64,000 nucleotides of DNA from Thalassovita mediterranea (GTDB lineage Bacteria; Pseudomonadota; Alphaproteobacteria; Rhodobacterales; Rhodobacteraceae): NCBI RefSeq assembly GCF_001458435.1, contig NZ_CYSF01000006.1:434001-498000 (forward strand), read 5' to 3'. The position numbers were made by a program, and so were the translations under genes. Below are positions 26,903 through 35,935 of the stretch, in pieces. Numbering within the stretch: position 1 is the first letter of the stretch; each line of letters begins with the position of its first letter. The notes beneath the pieces were generated by a model. The model saw only the letters and a program-made list of their open reading frames with translations. It was not told where the DNA came from and did no database searches.

Positions 26903-28320
26903 CACAACAGATCCCCAATCAAAAACTGCGCCGCGCGATCCAGCCGGATATGCGGCGGCCCCTCCCCCGGTCGCAATTCCAGCGGTGCAGGTGCAAAACG
27001 CATGACCGCGTAATCTTGATCCAGCCACGCCTGTGCCCCCTGCCGTGCAGGCGCCAAGAGCTGCGCTGGATCCTCAGGCAGCGCACCGGGATAGAAGGCA
27101 GCACGTTTGCCACTGTCCAGGAGGATCCCCTGAACACAGTCCACCTCGCGCCCTTCATGCGGCAGGCGCGCCTCTGACGTGGTGCGCAGGGATGCCAATG
27201 CCATCGCCTGTGTCTTTGCCCCCGCGAAATCCGCACGGTCACGGGCATCGCGCAGCAAGGCATCAGTGATTGCGGCCAGTTGCGGATGTTGACTGTGATG
27301 CAGATGGTCGGCCTTGGTCGCGGCGAACAAGATCTTCTCCACCCGTTTGCCGCCGAGGATGCGGGTCAGAAAGGCGCTGCGCCCGGGGCGGAAGGCGGCG
27401 AGGATATCTGCCATCGACTGGCGCAAATCCTCCACCGCGGCAGGGCCGTGATGCAATGCACCCAGCGCGTCCATCAGCACCACCTGCCGGTCGATGCGGG
27501 CGAAATGATCGCGAAAGAACGGCTTCACCACCCGCGCTTTATAGGCCTCATACCGGCGGGCCATTTCACGGCCCAACGTGCCGCGCCCCGCGCCAGCAGC
27601 GCCATTCGGTAGAGGGGCAAAGCTAAGGACAGGGGAACCCGCCAGATCACCAGGCAACAGGAACCGTCCCGGCGTGCAATCCGAATAGCCCGCCATACGG
27701 GCGGCGTTGAGATATGTGGTGAAGGATTTCGCCAGCGCCTGCGCGGCCGCCTCGTCCAGGTTGGCCTCGGGATCAACGCCTTGCAGGTCTGCCAGAAAGC
27801 CTACTGCCTCCTCCCGCGTTTGCAGGCGGGTCAACACGTGGTCGGACCACTCAGCATAGCTTTTATCCAAGAGCGCCAGATCCAGCAGCCATTCGCCCGG
27901 ATAATCCACAATATCCAGATGCACTGTGCGCATCCCCCGCACACCGGACAGCAGGCCCGACGGACGCAAGCGCAACGACAGGCGCAATTCGCTGATCCCA
28001 CGGGTGTTGTCAGGCCAATTGGGGTTGGGGCCGGTGAGCGCGGCCAGATTTTCCTCAAACGCGAAGCGTGGCACGGTGTCGTCAGGCTGCGGCTGCAGGA
28101 AGGCGGTGGCGATCCGCCCCTCAGCCTCAGCCAGCAGTTGTGGCATGCGACCGCGATCTTTCAGATTTGCGACCAGTGAGGTGATGAATACCGTCTTCCC
28201 CGCCCGCGCCAATCCGGTGACGCCCAGACGGATCACCGGTTCAAACAGCGCCTCATTGACGCTGTCAGTCACGGTTTCCAATTGGCGGCTGACCGCCTCT
28301 GCCACGGATGAAATGATCAC
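26902..28320 (-). CDS. ycjX: YcjX-family (DUF463) P-loop GTPase-like protein
   Basis: A 472-residue DUF463 P-loop protein. Walker A is GVTGLARAGKTVFITSL (about 32-48); a Walker B-like VHLDIVDYPGEWLLDLALLD (about 130-150) and ATKADHLHHSQHPQ (about 350) resemble the GTPase TKxD element. GTG 28320 with AGGGCAGAG upstream is the likely start. The frame stays open to 28680 but that part is antisense to truA. Function unknown beyond stress association; probably acts with the membrane protein encoded downstream. Confidence 0.87.
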   Translation of the reverse strand: MIISSVAEAVSRQLETVTDSVNEALFEPVIRLGVTGLARAGKTVFITSLVANLKDRGRMPQLLAEAEGRIATAFLQPQPDDTVPRFAFEENLAALTGPNPNWPDNTRGISELRLSLRLRPSGLLSGVRGMRTVHLDIVDYPGEWLLDLALLDKSYAEWSDHVLTRLQTREEAVGFLADLQGVDPEANLDEAAAQALAKSFTTYLNAARMAGYSDCTPGRFLLPGDLAGSPVLSFAPLPNGAAGAGRGTLGREMARRYEAYKARVVKPFFRDHFARIDRQVVLMDALGALHHGPAAVEDLRQSMADILAAFRPGRSAFLTRILGGKRVEKILFAATKADHLHHSQHPQLAAITDALLRDARDRADFAGAKTQAMALASLRTTSEARLPHEGREVDCVQGILLDSGKRAAFYPGALPEDPAQLLAPARQGAQAWLDQDYAVMRFAPAPLELRPGEGPPHIRLDRAAQFLIGDLL

Positions 28321-28491
28321 GTATTCTCTGCCCTTTAACCCCTCTATCCATCCAACATAGGCACGCCACCACCGCGATAAAAGCACCGCGCGCCGCGGGT
28401 TGCGGGGAAAGCCAGCCAGAACTCCCCCTAAAACCGCCCCCCGTCCGCCACGCCCCTTCCCATGTCGCGTAATTTCCGCTACGCCCGCGCC

Positions 28492-29280
28492 ATGCCCAGA
28501 TTTGCCCTTCTTGTTGAATATCACGGCGCCCCCTTTGCAGGCTGGCAGCGTCAGGCCGATCAGCCCTCTGTTCAGGGCGCGATTGAGGCCGCGCTGGCGA
28601 AGCTGGAACCGGGTGAACACACCATCGCCGCCGCCGGACGTACCGATGCAGGTGTGCATGCGCTGGCGCAGGTCGCCCATTGTGATCTGAAGAAAGACTG
28701 GGATCCCTTCCGCCTGTCAGAGGCGTTGAATTACCATCTGAAACCGTCGCCCGTGGCCATCACCCGCGCCGCCCGCGTTGATGATGACTGGCACGCACGG
28801 TTTTCCGCGCATGAGCGGCGCTATGTTTTCCGCCTGTTGATGCGCCGTGCGCCTGCGACACATGACGCGGGTCTGGTGTGGCAAATCTCTCATCAACTGG
28901 ATGCGGATGCGATGCGCGAGGCGGCGCAGCATTTGATCGGGCTGCATGATTTCACCACCTTCCGATCCTCGATCTGTCAGGCGGCCAGTCCGGTGAAAAC
29001 GCTGGATGAGCTGACGATTACCGAGGTGGATGGCTGGTCGGGCCGCGAGCTGCGGTTTTTCCTGCGGGCGCGCAGTTTTTTGCATAACCAAGTGCGCAGT
29101 TTCGTTGGCACGTTGGAACGTGTGGGCGCTGGCGCGTGGGCGCCTGACCGTGTGCGCGACGCGCTGGAGGCCTGTGATCGCGCCGCCTGTGGGCCGGTTT
29201 GCCCGCCGCAGGGCCTGTATCTGGCAGGTGTCGGCTATGAGGATGATCCGTTTCCCGCTGCGTCCCTGCCAAAGGGGTAA
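28492..29280 (+). CDS. truA: tRNA pseudouridine(38-40) synthase TruA
   Basis: TruA modifies U38-U40 in the anticodon arm. From ATG 28492 the 262 residues start [21 protein letters not shown] and include the catalytic Asp in [15 protein letters not shown] (about residue 50), then [13 protein letters not shown] and [14 protein letters not shown], all hallmarks. ATG 28462 is an in-frame alternative; neither start has a clear ribosome site. Confidence 0.95.
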   Translation: MPRFALLVEYHGAPFAGWQRQADQPSVQGAIEAALAKLEPGEHTIAAAGRTDAGVHALAQVAHCDLKKDWDPFRLSEALNYHLKPSPVAITRAARVDDDWHARFSAHERRYVFRLLMRRAPATHDAGLVWQISHQLDADAMREAAQHLIGLHDFTTFRSSICQAASPVKTLDELTITEVDGWSGRELRFFLRARSFLHNQVRSFVGTLERVGAGAWAPDRVRDALEACDRAACGPVCPPQGLYLAGVGYEDDPFPAASLPKG

Positions 29281-29324
29281 ACGCGCGGCGGCGTGGTGCA
29301 GTTGAGTATTTATTGGAACATTGA

Positions 29325-29349
29325 AAAGGGCGCCGTTTAGGTGCCCTTT
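29325..29349. terminator. Bidirectional terminator between truA and pxpA
   Basis: Ten-pair stem (AAAGGGCGCC with GGTGCCCTTT, one G-T pair) and a 5-base loop, with short T/A ends on both sides. It sits between convergent truA and pxpA. Confidence 0.7.
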
Positions 29350-29373
29350 CCTATATCGGGCCTATATCGGGTG

Positions 29374-30138
29374 TCAGGTGCCGAAGGTTTTGACCACGAT
29401 CCCCTCACCCTCTAGCGAGGTGCGCACAGAACGGGCGATTTCCACCGCCTCTGGCGTGTCACCATGTAGGCAGATGGTGTCGATGCCGGTTTCAATATGC
29501 TTGCCGCTCTCAGTAATGATAGCGCCTGCCTTGACCATTTCGGCAATCCGCGGACCGGCAAGTGCGGCATCATGAATGACCGCACCGGGTTTTGAACGAT
29601 CGACCAGTGTGGCGTCGTCATTATAGGCGCGGTCGGCAAAAATCTCGCCGACGAAACGCGCGCCCATTTCCTCGACCGCGCGTTGCTGGGCGGTGGAGGC
29701 CAGCACCATGATGATCAGATCGGGGGCCACAGACAGCGCCGCGTCATAACAGACACGGGCCAACGCCTGATCCTCACTGCTCATATTCGACAGTGCGCCG
29801 TGCAGCTTCAGATGCCGCACCTCACCATCTGCGGCACGCGCCATCGCTTGTGCTGCCCCCACCTGATAGCGGATCTGGTTGGCCAGCGTGGCATGCGGCA
29901 CGTTCATCCGGTAGCGCCCGAAACCGCGCAGGTCGTCAAAACCGGGATGCGCCCCGATACCCACACCGTTGGTAACTGCATTGCGCATGGTTTGCAGCAT
30001 CACATCAGGGTCACCCGCGTGAAACCCACACGCCACATTGGCAGAGGTCACAATTTCCAGCAGCGCGGCGTCATCGCCCAGCGACCAAGAGCCAAAGCTT
30101 TCGCCCATATCCGCGTTCAGATCGACTGTCAGGCTCAT
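29374..30138 (-). CDS. pxpA: 5-oxoprolinase subunit A (LamB/YcsF family)
   Basis: PxpA, with PxpB and PxpC, forms the ATP-dependent 5-oxoprolinase that opens pyroglutamate to glutamate. The 254-residue protein starts MSLTVDLNADMGESFGSW with SANVACGFHAGDPDVM and VGIGAHPGFDDLRGFGRY, all strong LamB/YcsF signatures. AAGGAGGGG precedes ATG 30138. PxpB and PxpC are not adjacent; the upstream gene on this strand is a DadA-like oxidase instead. Confidence 0.93.
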   Translation of the reverse strand: MSLTVDLNADMGESFGSWSLGDDAALLEIVTSANVACGFHAGDPDVMLQTMRNAVTNGVGIGAHPGFDDLRGFGRYRMNVPHATLANQIRYQVGAAQAMARAADGEVRHLKLHGALSNMSSEDQALARVCYDAALSVAPDLIIMVLASTAQQRAVEEMGARFVGEIFADRAYNDDATLVDRSKPGAVIHDAALAGPRIAEMVKAGAIITESGKHIETGIDTICLHGDTPEAVEIARSVRTSLEGEGIVVKTFGT

Positions 30139-30206
30139 GGTGCCCCTCCTTATATTGATATGCCCGCTGTTTGTGGCAGGCTTCGCCGTCACTGGCAATC
30201 AACCGA

Positions 30207-31487
30207 TCAGCGATTACCGAACCGCGACAGGCTATAGGGCGACAGATCAAGGTTCGGCACCTGCCCCGACAACATCTGCGCCAGCAGCCGACCCGTCGCC
30301 GCCCCGCCCGTCAGACCAACATGCTGATGGCCGAAGCCAACAAAGGCGCCCTTAACCCCCGGCACTGCATCAATCACCGGCAGCGCATCCGGCAATGTGG
30401 GGCGAAAGCCCATCCATTCCGTCTCTTCTTCCCATGTCAGATCCGGCATCACACGGGCCAGATGTTTGCGCAGCAGGTTGAACGGTGCGCGCGACGGGCC
30501 TGCTTTGATCCCGCCCAGTTCCACAATCCCTGCCAGACGCAGCCGCCCTTCCATCGGGGTGATTACGAAGGCACCCGCAGAAATCATCGATGGATGATTG
30601 GTCATCTGCGAGGGGTTCCACAATTCGATATGATAGCCCCGTTCCGTATCCAGTGGCACCTTCAACCCCAAATCACGGGCCAGCGGGCCAGACCAAGCGC
30701 CCGCAGTGATCACCGCGCGATCACAGGCGATCAGATCACCGTCCACCCGCACCCCTGTCACATGGCCGTTTTCACGGGCAACGCCCTGCACCTCACCCTT
30801 GATCAGCTGCCCGCCGTTCGTGACCACATGATCCGCCAAGGCGCGGACGTAGGCCGCAGGATCACTGATGCGACCATGATTAGGCACCGCCGCGGCAAAG
30901 CCCACAGCACCCTCTGACAGGGCCGGCTCCAACGCGCGCAATTCTGCGCCTTCTACTTCGCGCGGTATAAACCCTAATGATGTCTTGATGTCCCACGCAT
31001 AGCCGCCCGCCTGATAGGCCGCGCGGTCTTTGTACATATAAAGATAATCGGTCGGCACGATGTAGCGTTCCGCCCCTGTCCCCGCCGCCAGCGCCTGATG
31101 GTCGGCCAGACTGTCGCCAATGATCGGGTAAAGCGCGCGCGCAGCGGCACGGGCCTGCTTATCCGTTGCCTTGGCCATGAATTGCGCCAGCCACGGGATC
31201 ATCCGTGGCAGATAGGACCAGCGCAGGAACAACGGGCTTTCAGGATCCAGCAACATCCCCGGCGCCTTGGTCCACAGGTCAGGCGTGTTCACCGGCACCA
31301 CCGCTGACGATGCCAACAGACCAGCATTGCCCGCAGATGCCCCTGCCGCCGGACCTTCGCGGTCCACAAGGATGACGTGATGCCCTGCGCGCTGCGCCCA
31401 GATGGCGGTTGATACACCAAGGATGCCCGCACCAATCACCACCACGGTTTTGCCCGCACCGGATTGCGGTTGTGTTTGGTCGATCAT
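30207..31487 (-). CDS. FAD-dependent oxidoreductase, D-amino acid dehydrogenase (DadA) type
   Basis: A 426-residue DAO-family flavoprotein with the N-terminal dinucleotide fold VVVIGAGILGVSTAIWAQRA (about 14-33), GPAAGASAGNAGLL, and the C-terminal FAD contact GAFVGFGHQHVGLTGGAATG. Members oxidise D-amino acids or secondary amines such as proline derivatives at the membrane. It lies 68 bp upstream of pxpA on the same strand, which suggests a shared role in breakdown of D-amino acids or cyclised amino acids (inference). Substrate uncertain. Confidence 0.85.
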   Translation of the reverse strand: MIDQTQPQSGAGKTVVVIGAGILGVSTAIWAQRAGHHVILVDREGPAAGASAGNAGLLASSAVVPVNTPDLWTKAPGMLLDPESPLFLRWSYLPRMIPWLAQFMAKATDKQARAAARALYPIIGDSLADHQALAAGTGAERYIVPTDYLYMYKDRAAYQAGGYAWDIKTSLGFIPREVEGAELRALEPALSEGAVGFAAAVPNHGRISDPAAYVRALADHVVTNGGQLIKGEVQGVARENGHVTGVRVDGDLIACDRAVITAGAWSGPLARDLGLKVPLDTERGYHIELWNPSQMTNHPSMISAGAFVITPMEGRLRLAGIVELGGIKAGPSRAPFNLLRKHLARVMPDLTWEEETEWMGFRPTLPDALPVIDAVPGVKGAFVGFGHQHVGLTGGAATGRLLAQMLSGQVPNLDLSPYSLSRFGNR

Positions 31488-31618
31488 GGGGACGTCCTTC
31501 TGTCTATTCGTGCCGCCACACTAACGCCAAGCCATCCGATTCACATACCGGAGATACCGCAATTTTCACCGCGTCAGTGCGCGCAAGGCACAGAAACAGC
31601 ACCACATTCCGCCATTAC

Positions 31619-31642
31619 GGGGAAAAATGCGGATTATTCCCC
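31619..31642. repeat. Inverted repeat between the DadA-like and Dabb genes
   Basis: GGGGAAAAAT, spacer GCGG, ATTATTCCCC: 10-base arms with one mismatch, lying about 130 bp before the DadA-like start and about 107 bp before the Dabb start. Candidate operator for either divergent gene. Confidence 0.4.
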
Positions 31643-31748
31643 TGATCAACTGCAGAAGTGCAAAAGTAGTTGTCACTGTCGATTGATCTACCGCCTGCGA
31701 CGGGCCACATGCTGCGTGAGAAACCAACGCACCGCGACAGGAGAGCCT

Positions 31749-32039
31749 ATGCTGCGTCACATCGTTTTCTTTACAGCCCGCGATCCCAAGGATTGCGATA
31801 CCATCTATGACGGGCTGTCGCTGCTGACGCAAAGCAAACACGCCAATCACCTAGAGGTGGCGCGCAACCTGAAGTCAGACCCAATCGACGGCATGGTGCC
31901 GGATTTCGTGGTCTACGGTGAATTCGAAGATGAAGCGCAGCTGGCGGCCTTTAAGGCGGATCCCCTGTACCAACTGTCCATAGACCGCGTGCGCCATCTG
32001 CGCGACCAACGGGTTGCAGCGGATTTTCTAACAGGTTGA
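31749..32039 (+). CDS. Dabb-family stress-responsive alpha/beta-barrel protein
   Basis: A 96-residue ferredoxin-like-fold protein starting MLRHIVFFTARDPKD, with ARNLKSDPIDGMVPDFVVYG and FEDEAQLAAFKADPLYQ, the recognisable Dabb pattern. AGGAGAG lies 3 bases before ATG 31749. Members are dimeric and range from stress proteins to cyclases; role here unknown. It ends at a palindromic terminator. Confidence 0.85.
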   Translation: MLRHIVFFTARDPKDCDTIYDGLSLLTQSKHANHLEVARNLKSDPIDGMVPDFVVYGEFEDEAQLAAFKADPLYQLSIDRVRHLRDQRVAADFLTG

Positions 32040-32075
32040 TAGCAACCCTGTCCCAACCAAGGTTTTAATCATTTA

Positions 32076-32099
32076 AAAGGCGGCCAATTGGCCGCCTTT
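32076..32099. terminator. Bidirectional palindromic terminator
   Basis: Perfect 24-base palindrome with arms AAAGGCGGCCAA/TTGGCCGCCTTT between convergent Dabb and the Liv-type binding-protein gene. A and T ends permit termination in both directions. Confidence 0.8.
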
Positions 32100-32132
32100 C
32101 CTGTGCCTATGACTGCGCCAATGGCAGCCCAC

Positions 32133-33299
32133 TTATTCCAGCGTTTTCAGCAGCTTCCACGACCCGTTTTCCACCGCGGAGACAAAGACCGTGTTGCCCG
32201 ACACGTGGTTGTCGGCATTCATGGATACTGTGTAACCGGCGATTTCATCCGCGTAGTTCAGGCTCTCCATTCCCGCGATGAAGCTCTCATGGGTCAGCTC
32301 AGGGCCGGCCGCTTCCAGCCCGCGCACCATCAGCTCTGCCGCGGAACGACCCAGCAACGCGCCGGAGCCAGGGAATTTTTCACCTGTGGCATCGGTGTAG
32401 GCTTTCACCCAGGCACCCACTGCAGGTTCGCCCAGACGTGCTTCCAGATCCTGCCAACCTGCACCAGCGTAGACGTTGCCCATCACACCCTGTGCAGCCA
32501 GACCTTTGGCCACAACGGTGTGGAAACCAGCCGAAGACAGAACGAATTTCATATCGGTCATGCCCAGTTTGTTGGCGGTGGCAATGGCGTTGATGATCTG
32601 GCTGACACCCAGCGCCAGACCAACGGTGTCGCACCCGCCGTCCTTCAACTTGCCCAGCGCGCCGGAGAAATCGGTTTCATCCGGTTTATGTTTGGTTTCC
32701 ACCGCAAAGGTGCCACCAGATGCTGCAGCGCCTGCTTTCAGACCTTCTTTGATCTCGATCCCAAAGTCGGTGGGCAGATACATCAGACAGAAAGTCGAAG
32801 AGCCCTCTGCCTCGGCCATATATTCCGCAGTTACCCGTACCCCGTCATAGTAGGACGCATTGGCCGAAAACTTCCACGGTTCAGGCGGTTCCACCATTTG
32901 GCGCGCAGTGGTCAGGGGGCTGACATTGGGAATGCCTTTCGGTCCCATCAGCTTGAACATCGCCAAATTGTGTGAGGTGCCAAGGTTCAACAACATCGCA
33001 AAAACCTGATCGCGATTGACCAGTTTGTTCGCTGCCTGCACCGCCTTGGGCACCTGATAACCGTGATCTTCTACAATGTAGGTGATTTTACGGCCATGCA
33101 CGCCACCGGCGGCGTTTACCTCATCAAAATAGAGCTGAGCCGCCTTAACCGCCGGAACCGAGAAGGGCGCGAAGATACCCGACAGATCATGGGCGCCGCC
33201 GATCTTGACCTCATCATCCGTGACACCGTTTTCTGCCTGCGCTGCGGCGCCCGCCAGCGCCATAGCGGCCGAAGCTGCCAATGCTTTCCACAATTTCAT
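32133..33299 (-). CDS. Liv-type ABC transporter periplasmic binding protein (system 1)
   Basis: A 388-residue type I periplasmic binding protein of the LivK/HAAT class. Signal peptide about 1-22 (ALAGAAAQAENG), then GVTDDEVKIGGAHDLSGIFA, FDEVNAAGGVHGRKITYIVE and GQ/ADTVGLALGVSQIINA-type segments. It is the last gene of a minus-strand operon: livH, livM, livG, livF, acyl-CoA synthetase, binding protein. Because of the CoA ligase, the cargo may be a carboxylic acid rather than a branched-chain amino acid (inference). Confidence 0.9.
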   Translation of the reverse strand: MKLWKALAASAAMALAGAAAQAENGVTDDEVKIGGAHDLSGIFAPFSVPAVKAAQLYFDEVNAAGGVHGRKITYIVEDHGYQVPKAVQAANKLVNRDQVFAMLLNLGTSHNLAMFKLMGPKGIPNVSPLTTARQMVEPPEPWKFSANASYYDGVRVTAEYMAEAEGSSTFCLMYLPTDFGIEIKEGLKAGAAASGGTFAVETKHKPDETDFSGALGKLKDGGCDTVGLALGVSQIINAIATANKLGMTDMKFVLSSAGFHTVVAKGLAAQGVMGNVYAGAGWQDLEARLGEPAVGAWVKAYTDATGEKFPGSGALLGRSAAELMVRGLEAAGPELTHESFIAGMESLNYADEIAGYTVSMNADNHVSGNTVFVSAVENGSWKLLKTLE

Positions 33300-33332
33300 G
33301 TTCGTCCTCCCTTAGATGCCGCAAGTCGCGAC

Positions 33333-35180
33333 TTAATACATGCTGTCAATCAGCCCCGCATGGCGCTGGTTCACATAGTTCCTTTTCAGTTTCATTGTCG
33401 GCGTCAGCTCCTCATCCTCGGCCGTCAATAGGATGTCGATCAGGCGGAAATCCTTGATCTGTTCCACCTGCGCGAATTCTTTGTTCACCTCTTGCACCAC
33501 GTCCCCGATCAGCGCGACCACCTCTGCCGCGCGGGTGAGAGAGGCGAAATCGGAAAACGGGATCTGGCGATCCTGCGCAAAGCGTTCGACGTTTTCCTGA
33601 TCAATCATAATCAGGCAGGTCAGGTATTTACGCCGATCCCCGATCACCACTGCGTCAGAGATATAGGGCGAAAACTTCAACCGGCTTTCGATTTCGGCCG
33701 GGGTGATGTTTTTACCGCCTGCGGTGATGATGATATCCTTCAGGCGTCCAGTGATCACCATCCGCCCCTGATTGGTCAACCGCCCGACATCGCCGGTGCG
33801 CAGCCAGCCGTCATCAGTGAAGGTCTCAGCGGTCTTTTCCGGTTTGTTCCAATACCCTTTGAAAATCGCCGGACCTTTCAGCTGGATTTCACCATCTTCG
33901 GCAATGCGCACGCCCATGCCGGGCAGCGGCACACCGACAGTGCCCATTTCATTGTCTTCCACCGTGTTAACGGACGCCACGCCAGAGGTTTCGGTCATGC
34001 CGAACCCTTCGCGCAGATGAACACCAATCGCTTCGAACCAACGCAACAACTCGGGGCTGATCGGCGCCGCCCCAGTGGTACAACGGCGGGTGCGAGATAG
34101 GCCGATGAGGTCACGCAAATTGCGTAGCACCAACAGATCCGCCAGCGCCAGATTGGCCCGTGCGAGGGGGCCAAACGCCCTGCCCTCTGCCTGAGCATCC
34201 ACCTTTTTCATCCCCGCAGCGACCGCCCAGTCAAAAGCACGCTGGCCGAGCCACCCTGCCTCCCCACGCATAATCGCCAGACGGGAATGAATCTTCTCCC
34301 AAATACGCGGCACGCCGGTGAAACTGTGCGGGCTGACCTCTCGCAGGTTGTCAAAGACGGTTTCCGGGCTTTCGGCGAAGTTCACCTTGCAGCCAACCAG
34401 AATGGGCAGATCCACCGAGATCAGCCGTTCCAGCACGTGACACAGCGGCAGGAAACACAGCAGTTCATCGGTTTCATTGAACCGCAGCGTTTCCAGACTG
34501 GCCTGCATCTGAAACAGGATATTGCGATGGGTGATGATCGCGCCCTTGGGCGGGCCTGTGGTGCCAGAGGTGTAGATCAGCATGCGCGGATCTTCGGGGC
34601 GGACCTGTTCCAGCGCCTCCTCAAAACGGGTGGGATGGGCAGTGGCCTCCTCCAGACCCAGGGTAATGAAATCGTCCCAGAACATCACCTGCGGATCGCT
34701 GAAACTGGCCAGACCGTCGCGGTCCATCACGATGACCTTTTCCAGCTGTGGGATCTGATCGCGGGCCTCTAGCAGTTTGTCGAGCTGTTCGTCGTTTTCT
34801 ACAAACAGGAACCGCGCACCGGAATCGTTCATCAGATAGGCCAGCTGTGACGCGCTATCGGTGGTGTAGACGCCCGACGGCACGCCGCCCATCGCCGCGA
34901 TGCCAAGGTCACAGTAGAGCCATTCGCGTCGATCCTCGCTGAGGATCTGCGCAACCTCGCCACGCTGGAACCCCAGATGGGATAGGGCCAGGCCAACCGC
35001 GCGGGCCTGTTCGAAATAGTCGTTCCAACTATAGGCCTGCCAGATGCCCAACGTCTTGTCGCGATGCGCAATCGCATCGCCTTTCAGATGGCAGCGTTTG
35101 GCCCAGAGGCTGACAACAGTGTTGCAGCCCTCAACCAGAATGTCGCGTTCATCTGCGATAATCTCTGCACTCATCTCCAT
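33333..35180 (-). CDS. Long-chain acyl-CoA synthetase-like AMP-forming ligase
   Basis: ATP-dependent CoA ligase of the ANL superfamily, 615 residues. The phosphate-binding motif MLIYTSGTTGPPKGAIITH lies near residue 200. Further motifs are REGFGMTETSGVASVN, GWLRTGDVGRLTNQGRMVITGR (about 440) and the catalytic-Lys region. It resembles FadD15/long-chain ligases with the large N-terminal domain. It overlaps livF (ATGA at 35174 is an alternative start; ATG 35180 has GAGG upstream). Embedded between livF and the binding protein, it likely activates the imported substrate. Confidence 0.9.
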   Translation of the reverse strand: MEMSAEIIADERDILVEGCNTVVSLWAKRCHLKGDAIAHRDKTLGIWQAYSWNDYFEQARAVGLALSHLGFQRGEVAQILSEDRREWLYCDLGIAAMGGVPSGVYTTDSASQLAYLMNDSGARFLFVENDEQLDKLLEARDQIPQLEKVIVMDRDGLASFSDPQVMFWDDFITLGLEEATAHPTRFEEALEQVRPEDPRMLIYTSGTTGPPKGAIITHRNILFQMQASLETLRFNETDELLCFLPLCHVLERLISVDLPILVGCKVNFAESPETVFDNLREVSPHSFTGVPRIWEKIHSRLAIMRGEAGWLGQRAFDWAVAAGMKKVDAQAEGRAFGPLARANLALADLLVLRNLRDLIGLSRTRRCTTGAAPISPELLRWFEAIGVHLREGFGMTETSGVASVNTVEDNEMGTVGVPLPGMGVRIAEDGEIQLKGPAIFKGYWNKPEKTAETFTDDGWLRTGDVGRLTNQGRMVITGRLKDIIITAGGKNITPAEIESRLKFSPYISDAVVIGDRRKYLTCLIMIDQENVERFAQDRQIPFSDFASLTRAAEVVALIGDVVQEVNKEFAQVEQIKDFRLIDILLTAEDEELTPTMKLKRNYVNQRHAGLIDSMY

Positions 35181-35935
35181 GTTTTGCGCCTCTTCCAGCG
35201 TTTCTGGCCACGTTGGCCTTCGTCCTGTTTGCCAAGGTAGAATTCCTGAATGTCATCCGACGCCCTAAGTGCAGCGCAGGTGTCGGCCATCACGATGCGC
35301 CCCATTTCCAGCACATAACCATAATGCGCGGTGTTCAGCGCCACATTGGCGTTCTGTTCCACCAACAGCATCGTGACGCCCTGTTCAGCATTCAGGCGTT
35401 TGATGATGGCGAAAATCTCCTGCGTCAGCAGCGGCGACAGGCCAAGGCTGGGTTCATCCAGCAACATCAGTTTGGGCCGCGCCATCAACCCGCGCCCAAT
35501 GGCCAGCATCTGCTGTTGCCCGCCAGAGAGGAAACCCGCAGATTGCCCTCGCCGTTCCTTCAGGATGGGGAAATAGTCGTAAACCAGTTCGATATCATCT
35601 TCGACGCCAGGCACCTTGCGGGCATAGGCACCAAGGCGCAGGTTTTCCTCGACCGTCAGGTAGGGAAACACTTCCCGCCCTTCGGGAACATGCGCCAGAC
35701 CTTCGGCAACGACCTTGTCCGGTTCCATCCCGTTGATGGTTTTTCCGTTAAATTCCACCGTTCCCTTTTCCGCATCCATCAGGCCGGACACGGTTTTCAT
35801 CAGGGTGGTTTTGCCAGCACCATTGGCGCCCAGAATGGTGACGATCTGCCCTTCCTCGACATCGATCGACACGCCGCGCAGTGCCATGATCGCGCCATAA
35901 AAGCTTTCGACGTTGCGCAGTTTTAACAGGCTCAT
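35171..35935 (-). CDS. Liv-type ABC transporter ATPase, LivF (system 1)
   Basis: A 254-residue ABC ATPase with Walker A GANGAGKTTLMKTVSG, signature LSGGQQQMLAIGRGLM, Walker B LMLLDEPSLGL, and the LivF-type switch LLVEQNANVAL. It overlaps livG by 4 bp and the CoA ligase by 10 bp. The C-terminal tail is basic (RGQKRWKRRKTWR), an unusual extension. Confidence 0.94.
   Translation of the reverse strand: MSLLKLRNVESFYGAIMALRGVSIDVEEGQIVTILGANGAGKTTLMKTVSGLMDAEKGTVEFNGKTINGMEPDKVVAEGLAHVPEGREVFPYLTVEENLRLGAYARKVPGVEDDIELVYDYFPILKERRGQSAGFLSGGQQQMLAIGRGLMARPKLMLLDEPSLGLSPLLTQEIFAIIKRLNAEQGVTMLLVEQNANVALNTAHYGYVLEMGRIVMADTCAALRASDDIQEFYLGKQDEGQRGQKRWKRRKTWR

Noticed and set aside
28321-28680. 120-residue N-terminal extension of the YcjX-like gene
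   Set aside because: It runs antisense through the start of truA, and the P-loop domain begins properly from GTG 28320, which has a ribosome site.
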